Shown here one piece after another: positions 6,910 through 11,554 of a DNA stretch of 11,554 nt. The stretch comes from Candidatus Omnitrophica bacterium 4484_49 (lineage in GTDB: Bacteria > Omnitrophota > Gorgyraeia > Kaelpiales > Kaelpiaceae): NCBI GenBank assembly GCA_002085265.1, contig NATI01000017.1:1-11554 (forward strand), in the 5' to 3' direction. The translations under genes and the position numbers were made by a program. Every line of letters starts with the position of its first letter. The stretch's first letter is position 1. The notes under the pieces are model-generated. The model saw nothing but the letters and a program-made list of their open reading frames with translations, was not told the origin of the DNA and ran no database searches.

Positions 6910-8051
6910 AGAGATTTCTCATAACTTCGGAGTCAGTGGCGGAGGGCCATCCTGATAAGATTGCTGACCAGATATCAGATGCCATTCTGGATGCAATTCT
7001 GGATAAGGACCCTGATGCTCGTGTGGCCTGTGAGACTCTGGTGACAACCGGTCTGGCTTTTGTTGCTGGGGAGATTACCACGGCTACCTATGTGGAGATT
7101 CCAAAGGTGGTAAGAAATACGATAAAGGAAGCAGGGTATACTAAGCCGGAATATGGATTTTCATACCAGACCTGTGCAGTGATCACAGCGATTCAGGAAC
7201 AATCTCGAGACATCGCTCTTGGTGTGGATGTCGGCGGTGCTGGAGATCAGGGGATGATGTATGGCTATGCTGTGGATGAGACTCCGGAGTTGATGCCTTT
7301 ACCCATTATGCTTGCCCATCAGCTGACCAGAAAACTGGCTGAGGTGAGAAAGAAAAAAATATTAAAATATCTCAGACCAGATGGGAAGAGTCAGGTAACT
7401 GTGGAATATGAAAACGATAGACCCAGAAGAGTTACCTGTGTAATTCTGAGCGCCCAGCATAATCCCGGGGTTAAAATTGACAAATTGCGAGAGGATATAA
7501 TTGAAAAAGTCATCAAACCGGTCATCCCCAAGCAATATCTGGACAGGACTACTAAATTTCTGATTAATCCTACTGGAAGATTTGTAATTGGAGGTCCTCA
7601 GGGAGATACCGGGCTTACGGGGAGAAAAATTATGGTTGACACCTATGGTGGTATTGGCAGGCATGGTGGGGGATGTTTTTCCGGTAAAGACCCCACCAAG
7701 GTTGACCGCTCAGCTTCTTACATGGCAAGGTACATCGCTAAGAATATAGTATCAGCAGGAATTGCTACCAGATGTGAGGTCCAATTGGCTTATGCTATTG
7801 GGGTAGCAGAGCCTGTAGCAGTTATGGTAAATACCAATGGGACCTCAAAAGTAAATGAGGAAAAATTGGTTAAAGCAGTGAGGGAGATATTTCCACTTAC
7901 ACCCCGGGGTATCATTAGAGAATTGAAACTCTCCCGTCCAGTGTATAAAAGGACTGCCTGTTATGGACATTTCGGGAGAAATGAAGATGGTTTTACCTGG
8001 GAGAACATAGATAAAGTGGAAGAATTGAAAAAAGCTCTGAGGTTAAAATGA
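6897..8051 (+). CDS. metK: S-adenosylmethionine synthetase
   Basis: This 384-residue cytoplasmic enzyme makes S-adenosylmethionine from methionine and ATP, and its length is standard. Motifs are SVAEGHPDKIADQISDA (13-29, with His18 and Asp20 at the ATP/metal site), GGAGDQGMMYGYA (113-125, the methionine/ATP loop) and GGIGRHGGGCFSGKDPTKV with the following DRSA (the glycine-rich phosphate-binding loop). All three are intact. ATG 6897 has AGGAGG (6886-6891) with 5-nt spacing, one of the best ribosome-binding sites in the window. No SAM riboswitch can be placed upstream because the gene starts inside its neighbour. It overlaps ahcY by 4 nt (ATGA), suggesting translational coupling of SAM synthesis with removal of its by-product. 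Confidence 0.97.
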   Translation: MAKVKRFLITSESVAEGHPDKIADQISDAILDAILDKDPDARVACETLVTTGLAFVAGEITTATYVEIPKVVRNTIKEAGYTKPEYGFSYQTCAVITAIQEQSRDIALGVDVGGAGDQGMMYGYAVDETPELMPLPIMLAHQLTRKLAEVRKKKILKYLRPDGKSQVTVEYENDRPRRVTCVILSAQHNPGVKIDKLREDIIEKVIKPVIPKQYLDRTTKFLINPTGRFVIGGPQGDTGLTGRKIMVDTYGGIGRHGGGCFSGKDPTKVDRSASYMARYIAKNIVSAGIATRCEVQLAYAIGVAEPVAVMVNTNGTSKVNEEKLVKAVREIFPLTPRGIIRELKLSRPVYKRTACYGHFGRNEDGFTWENIDKVEELKKALRLK

Positions 8052-9301
8052 TGAGAAAAGAATACATGGTTAAAGATATATCCTTGGCGAGTGAAGGGAA
8101 GAAGAGGATGGAGTGGGCTGAAAATTCCATGCCGGTCTTGAGGACCATCCGGAAAGAGTTTAAAAAAAAGAAGCCCTTAAAAGGAGTGAGGGTAGGTGCC
8201 TGTTTGCATGTCACCACGGAAACAGCAAATCTTATACTGACTCTGAAAGCAGCGGGGGCAAGTATTCGACTGGCAGCCTCCAATCCTCTTTCCACTCAGG
8301 ATGAGGTGGCTTCTGCTCTGGTTAAATATCACAATTTAGAGGTATTTGCCAAGAAGGGAGAAAATAATAAAGAGTATTATTATGCTCTGGATAAAGTAAT
8401 GGAATTTTCTCCCCAGTTGTTGATAGACGATGGGGCCGATTTAATTTCTCTGGCTCATTGCAGAAATTTTAAAGTCTTCGGTGCCACCGAGGAGACCACA
8501 ACAGGCGTTATCAGGCTTCGTGCTCTGGACAAACAGGGGAAGTTGAAATTTCCAGTTGTAGCTGTAAATGATGCCTATACCAAATATCTGTTTGACAATC
8601 GTTACGGCACAGGCCAGTCCACAATAGATGGAATACTGCGGGCGACAAATATGCTTCTGGCAGCGAAGGTATTTGTGGTTGCAGGCTATGGATGGTGCGG
8701 AAGAGGATTGGCTTTAAGGGCCCGGGGAATGGGAGCCAAGGTGATAGTCACCGAAGTAAACCCTGTGAGAGCTCTGGAAGCTTATATGGATGGCTTCCAG
8801 GTGATGGATATGAAATCAGCCGTTAAATATGGCGATGTATTTGTCACTGTCACCGGAAATAAGAGCATAATTCGTAAGGAACATTTTCTGAAAATGAAAG
8901 ATGGTGCTATCCTTGCCAATGCCGGGCATTTTAATGTTGAAATAGACATCCCTGGTTTAAAATCTCTTTCTGTAACTACAAGGAGAGTGCGTCCCTGGGT
9001 GGATGAATATAAATTAAAAAATGGGAAGAAAATTTATCTTTTGGGAGAGGGAAGGTTAATTAATTTGGTATCAGCGGAGGGACATCCTTCCCAGGTTATG
9101 GATATGAGTTTTTCCAATCAGGCATTATGTCTGGTTCATATATATAAAAATCGTAATAAACTGGAGAAGAAAGTTTATAGTGTGCCTCCGGAGATTGACT
9201 CCCGGGTTGCGAGATTAAAACTCAAAACTCTAAATATAAAGATAGACACCTTGACTCCAGAACAGAAAAAATACCTTTCCAGCTGGGAGGAGGGCACGTA
9301 G
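8048..9301 (+). CDS. ahcY: S-adenosylhomocysteine hydrolase (short archaeal/Thermotoga type)
   Basis: This NAD-dependent enzyme splits S-adenosylhomocysteine into adenosine and homocysteine, relieving product inhibition of methyltransferases. Visible features are LIDDGADL (Asp128), ATEETTTGV (Glu149), NDAYTKYLFDNRYGTGQST (Lys179, Asp183, Asn184), the Rossmann loop VAGYGWCGRG (211-220), the NAD-ribose acidic residue in VTEVNP (Glu236) and NAGHFN (His294). At 417 residues it ends in KKYLSSWEEGT. It lacks both the roughly 40-residue insertion and the KPDHYRY tail of the long bacterial/eukaryotic form, which matches the archaeal/Thermotoga class. ATG 8048 and ATG 8051 are both possible starts; GAGG at 8039-8042 suits either, and the first gives an ATGA overlap with metK. 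The stop shares one base with the pfkA GTG. Confidence 0.96.
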   Translation: MMRKEYMVKDISLASEGKKRMEWAENSMPVLRTIRKEFKKKKPLKGVRVGACLHVTTETANLILTLKAAGASIRLAASNPLSTQDEVASALVKYHNLEVFAKKGENNKEYYYALDKVMEFSPQLLIDDGADLISLAHCRNFKVFGATEETTTGVIRLRALDKQGKLKFPVVAVNDAYTKYLFDNRYGTGQSTIDGILRATNMLLAAKVFVVAGYGWCGRGLALRARGMGAKVIVTEVNPVRALEAYMDGFQVMDMKSAVKYGDVFVTVTGNKSIIRKEHFLKMKDGAILANAGHFNVEIDIPGLKSLSVTTRRVRPWVDEYKLKNGKKIYLLGEGRLINLVSAEGHPSQVMDMSFSNQALCLVHIYKNRNKLEKKVYSVPPEIDSRVARLKLKTLNIKIDTLTPEQKKYLSSWEEGT

Positions 9302-10266
9302 TGAAGATAAAGCGTATTGCAGTTTTGACTTCGGGTGGAGATTCTCCCGGTATGAATTGTGCTGTAAGAAGTGTGGTGCGTTTTGCCCATTGGAAAGGAA
9401 TAGAAATTTTTGGGGTTATGCACGGTTATCGGGGGTTGATTTCTGAAGAGTTTATTCCCCTCGGGCCCCGAGATGTAAGTAACATAATTTCCAGGGGAGG
9501 GACCATTCTTAAGGCGGCTCGCTGTGAGGAATTTTATGAAAAGGAAGGTAGAGAAAAGGCATATAAGAATTTAATTTCTAGAAATATAGATGGTTTAATA
9601 GTAATAGGTGGAGATGGTTCATTTCACGGGGCGTTACTCTTACATCAGGAATTTGGGTTTCCAGTGGTCGGGATACCGGGCACAATAGATAACGACATTA
9701 ATGGAACTCAGAGGACATTAGGATTTGATACCGCTTTAAATACAGCGATGTCAGCAATAGATAAAATTAAGGATACCGCCACCAGTATGGATAGAATTTT
9801 CCTTATTGAAGTTATGGGAAGATTATCTTCTGCGATTGCTGTTTTCTCAGCCCTGGCAGGAGGGGCGGAGGATGTGATAATCCCTGGTGAAAGGACGGAT
9901 TTGAAGAATATGATAGAAAAGATAGAAGAAGGAAGAAAGAAGGGGAAAAAGAGCTGGATAATCATAGTGGCTGAAGGAGCAGGTAAGGCTGAAGAGTTTG
10001 CGAGGGAGTTCAGAAAATATATATCTGATGTCAGGGTTACGGTTATTGGGCATCTCCAGCGGGGAGGTGGACCTTCAGCCTTTGATCGCATTCTGGGAGC
10101 ATTGATGGGACAGGCGGCAGTGCAAGCACTTTTAGAAGGTAAACATTGTCACGCTATAGGATGGAGAAATGATGATGTGATAGTGTATAAATTACAGGAA
10201 GCCATAAAGCCTCAGGATAGGGGAAAAATTAGTTTCTATCATCAGTTGATTCACATTCTGACCTGA
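9301..10266 (+). CDS. pfkA: 6-phosphofructokinase, ATP-type sequence signature
   Basis: This 321-residue enzyme phosphorylates fructose 6-phosphate to the 1,6-bisphosphate, and its length matches bacterial PfkA (about 320). SGGDSPGMN (11-19) and VIGGDGSFHG (101-110) form the ATP site. GIPGTIDNDI (124-133) holds catalytic Asp130 and Asp132. Gly in GGDGS and in PGTIDND is the ATP-dependent pattern; PPi enzymes usually have Asp and Lys there. EVMGR (170-174), VAEGA (Glu225) and GHLQRGGGPSAFDR bind fructose 6-phosphate. The residues after MGR are LSSA, where the family usually has an aromatic/His residue followed shortly by Gly, an unusual local change. The start is GTG 9301, overlapping the ahcY stop by one base, with a strong AGGAGG at 9288-9293 and 7-nt spacing. 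It ends the operon 4 nt from a convergent gene. Confidence 0.95.
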   Translation: MKIKRIAVLTSGGDSPGMNCAVRSVVRFAHWKGIEIFGVMHGYRGLISEEFIPLGPRDVSNIISRGGTILKAARCEEFYEKEGREKAYKNLISRNIDGLIVIGGDGSFHGALLLHQEFGFPVVGIPGTIDNDINGTQRTLGFDTALNTAMSAIDKIKDTATSMDRIFLIEVMGRLSSAIAVFSALAGGAEDVIIPGERTDLKNMIEKIEEGRKKGKKSWIIIVAEGAGKAEEFAREFRKYISDVRVTVIGHLQRGGGPSAFDRILGALMGQAAVQALLEGKHCHAIGWRNDDVIVYKLQEAIKPQDRGKISFYHQLIHILT

Positions 10267-10270
10267 TGTT

Positions 10271-11350
10271 CTAAAAACTCTTCCTCAACAGGAGATATCC
10301 TCCTATTATCAGAAAGAATATATTGGCCAGAAACCCTGCTGTCCAGGGAGGAAGGATTCCCATTTTACCCAGAGAATAAGCAAAGGCGTCGAACGTGTAA
10401 TAAGAAAACCCTATAAATAATGAGATTCCCAACCCCTTTAACAAACTTGCCTGTCGGGATTTGAGTCCCACATATAGAGCAAGTAGCAGGAGGATGATAT
10501 TGGTAAATGGGAAGGAGATTTTATGATAAAATTCTACCAGCAATCTCCTCACCACCTCTTCCGATATTCCCCGGAAATGGGATATTTTCAGAAATAATTT
10601 TCTCAAGGGTTGATATGTAAGTTCCATCTCAAAACTCAAAAGGTCAACGGGGTCTTCTTTGAGATCGTATTCTTTCCTGCTTAGAGCCACTGCTTCCTGT
10701 ATCTCTGATGTCTGAGGGTTGAGTTTATAGATGATGAGGTTGTACAGTATCCATTTCCTGTTGATATATTGAGCACTTTCTGCGGTTATCTTATAGAGCA
10801 CTTTTTTATCCAGATTCTGCTCTAGGATAACTACGTAATTTAAAATCTTCTCCCGGGGATAAAATTTCTGAGCGAATATTATCCTGTTTCCCTGAGCGTA
10901 GAAGGTCACATTTTTATACACCTTTTCCTGCTTTTCGCCCTGGAATTTTTTCTCCATTTTTTGGCGGTAATTTTGAGTGAGGGGAATAATTTTTTCCTGA
11001 TTCAGAAACATAAAAGATGTGATAATCACGGCAAAAGCAAAATAGGGTTTGAGCAGGATGTATAAACTTATACCGCTGGCTCGCATGGCAATTATCTCGT
11101 TATATTTATTCATCTTGGTAAGAGAATAAATTCCAGCCACCAGTACACATAATGGTATTATCTGAAATACTATTTGCGGTAACGAAAGGAGATAATATTT
11201 AAATACCAATTCCAGGGTTACCTTGTGTTTGATAAAATTTTCAAGTTTTGTGGATATATCCACCACTATGTAAATTGTGGTGATGAGGATGAGACAGAAG
11301 AAAAACGGTGACAGTATTTTCCCCAGGATGTAGTTCTCTATTTTCCTCAT
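10271..11350 (-). CDS. lptG: LptG-like LPS export permease subunit
   Basis: Read from ATG 11350, this is a 359-residue YjgP/YjgQ-family permease, the usual length. In LptB2FG it helps extract lipopolysaccharide from the inner membrane and feeds the periplasmic bridge. Three membrane helices (about 14-32, 52-78, 98-116) precede a periplasmic domain (about 117-270), then three more follow (277-296, 305-326, 335-355). MNKYNEIIAMRASGIS (80-95) is the cytoplasmic coupling segment that contacts the LptB ATPase. The last helix begins with the family-typical GILPPW. F/G assignment rests on its second position after an LptF-like segment. There is no stop between this ATG and the upstream LptF segment, and no good Shine-Dalgarno sequence precedes the ATG, so it may be translated as a fusion. 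It converges on pfkA with a 4-nt gap. Confidence 0.85.
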   Translation of the reverse strand: MRKIENYILGKILSPFFFCLILITTIYIVVDISTKLENFIKHKVTLELVFKYYLLSLPQIVFQIIPLCVLVAGIYSLTKMNKYNEIIAMRASGISLYILLKPYFAFAVIITSFMFLNQEKIIPLTQNYRQKMEKKFQGEKQEKVYKNVTFYAQGNRIIFAQKFYPREKILNYVVILEQNLDKKVLYKITAESAQYINRKWILYNLIIYKLNPQTSEIQEAVALSRKEYDLKEDPVDLLSFEMELTYQPLRKLFLKISHFRGISEEVVRRLLVEFYHKISFPFTNIILLLLALYVGLKSRQASLLKGLGISLFIGFSYYTFDAFAYSLGKMGILPPWTAGFLANIFFLIIGGYLLLRKSF

Positions 11351-11554
11351 CTTTTGACTCGGTCCATCCAGGATTAAACTTTCACAACTGATAAAAATCA
11401 CATAATAAAATATCACAATAAGCAGGCCGATGCCGTAACTTGCTGATTTCTCTCTACGGTGAGTTTTTATTCCCAGAGATATTCCGATCAGGATAAAAGC
11501 GAGACAGATAAATGGTTGAGCATATCTTTTGTGAAGTTCTGACAGCAATGGGAG
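11351..11554 (-). CDS. lptF: LptF C-terminal part, partial at window edge, lacking last helix and stop
   Basis: The frame is open from the window edge and reads LPLLSELHKRYAQPF at its start, typical of the LptF region that enters TM4. TM4 (QPFICLAFILIGISLGI) and TM5 (ASYGIGLLIVIFYYVIFI) are clear, followed by SCESLILDGPSQK. The expected LPPW-type motif, TM6 and a stop codon are missing, and the frame runs directly into the LptG ATG at 11350. The neighbouring LptG shows the normal ending, so the absence stands out. Only about 30 nt separate the end of TM5 from the LptG ATG, and the other frames there encode no hydrophobic helix. A simple frameshift therefore cannot restore it, and a deletion of roughly 75-100 nt (genuine or from assembly) is the best explanation. 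The upstream half of the gene lies outside the window. Confidence 0.75.

Noticed and set aside
9708..10091. 127-codon open frame on the - strand inside pfkA
   Set aside because: It lies wholly opposite a gene with all PfkA motifs, has low-complexity Ser/Pro/Ile-rich translation and no credible start signal; it is an antisense shadow.
10290..10304. AGGAG/CTCCT hairpin near the 3' end of lptG as a terminator
   Set aside because: The stem is only 5 bp, lies within coding sequence, and the T-run in the lptG direction is about 13 nt away, so it does not fit an intrinsic terminator.

Overview
The window looks like a chromosomal segment of a Gram-negative (diderm) bacterium with moderate G+C. LptF/LptG permease sequence at the right end implies an LPS-bearing outer membrane. 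A short, archaeal/Thermotoga-type AdoHcyase, a GH57 amylase-family enzyme with DUF1925/DUF1926-type regions, and a YvcK with two N-terminal membrane helices point to a deep-branching or uncultured lineage (Omnitrophota-like is a guess, weakly held). Nothing looks phage-, plasmid- or transposase-derived.

Layout. Positions 1-182 hold no convincing gene, but 80-161 is an 82-bp inverted repeat built of degenerate heptads. Then come tRNA-Leu(UAG) at 183-264 and tRNA-Gly(GCC) at 368-439, the latter behind a plausible sigma-70-like promoter. Only 22 nt after tRNA-Gly begins an unbroken + strand run of nine genes to 10266. In order they encode a PTS EIIA of the fructose/Ntr type, YvcK, a GH57 glucanotransferase/amylase, HPr, PTS enzyme I, a short sugar-phosphate nucleotidyltransferase, MetK, AhcY and PfkA. 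Eight junctions are overlaps or gaps of at most 13 nt, so this is almost certainly one transcription unit. On the - strand, 10271-11554 converges on pfkA with a 4-nt gap. It carries LptG and, upstream in the same open frame, the C-terminal part of an LptF that runs off the window.

How the genes fit together. EI, HPr and EIIA form a complete phosphorelay from PEP, but no EIIB or EIIC permease is present here. Their neighbours handle carbon storage and flux: YvcK (growth on gluconeogenic carbon and envelope homeostasis in other bacteria), a GH57 alpha-glucan enzyme, an NDP-sugar-type nucleotidyltransferase and 6-phosphofructokinase. The simplest reading is a regulatory PTS that reports the PEP/pyruvate state to central carbon and glucan metabolism. 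MetK and AhcY add the two ends of the S-adenosylmethionine cycle to the same operon.

The points most worth a second look are the heptad palindrome at 80-161, the LptF-LptG junction where LptF lacks its last membrane helix and stop codon, and the permease-less PTS/YvcK/GH57 cluster.
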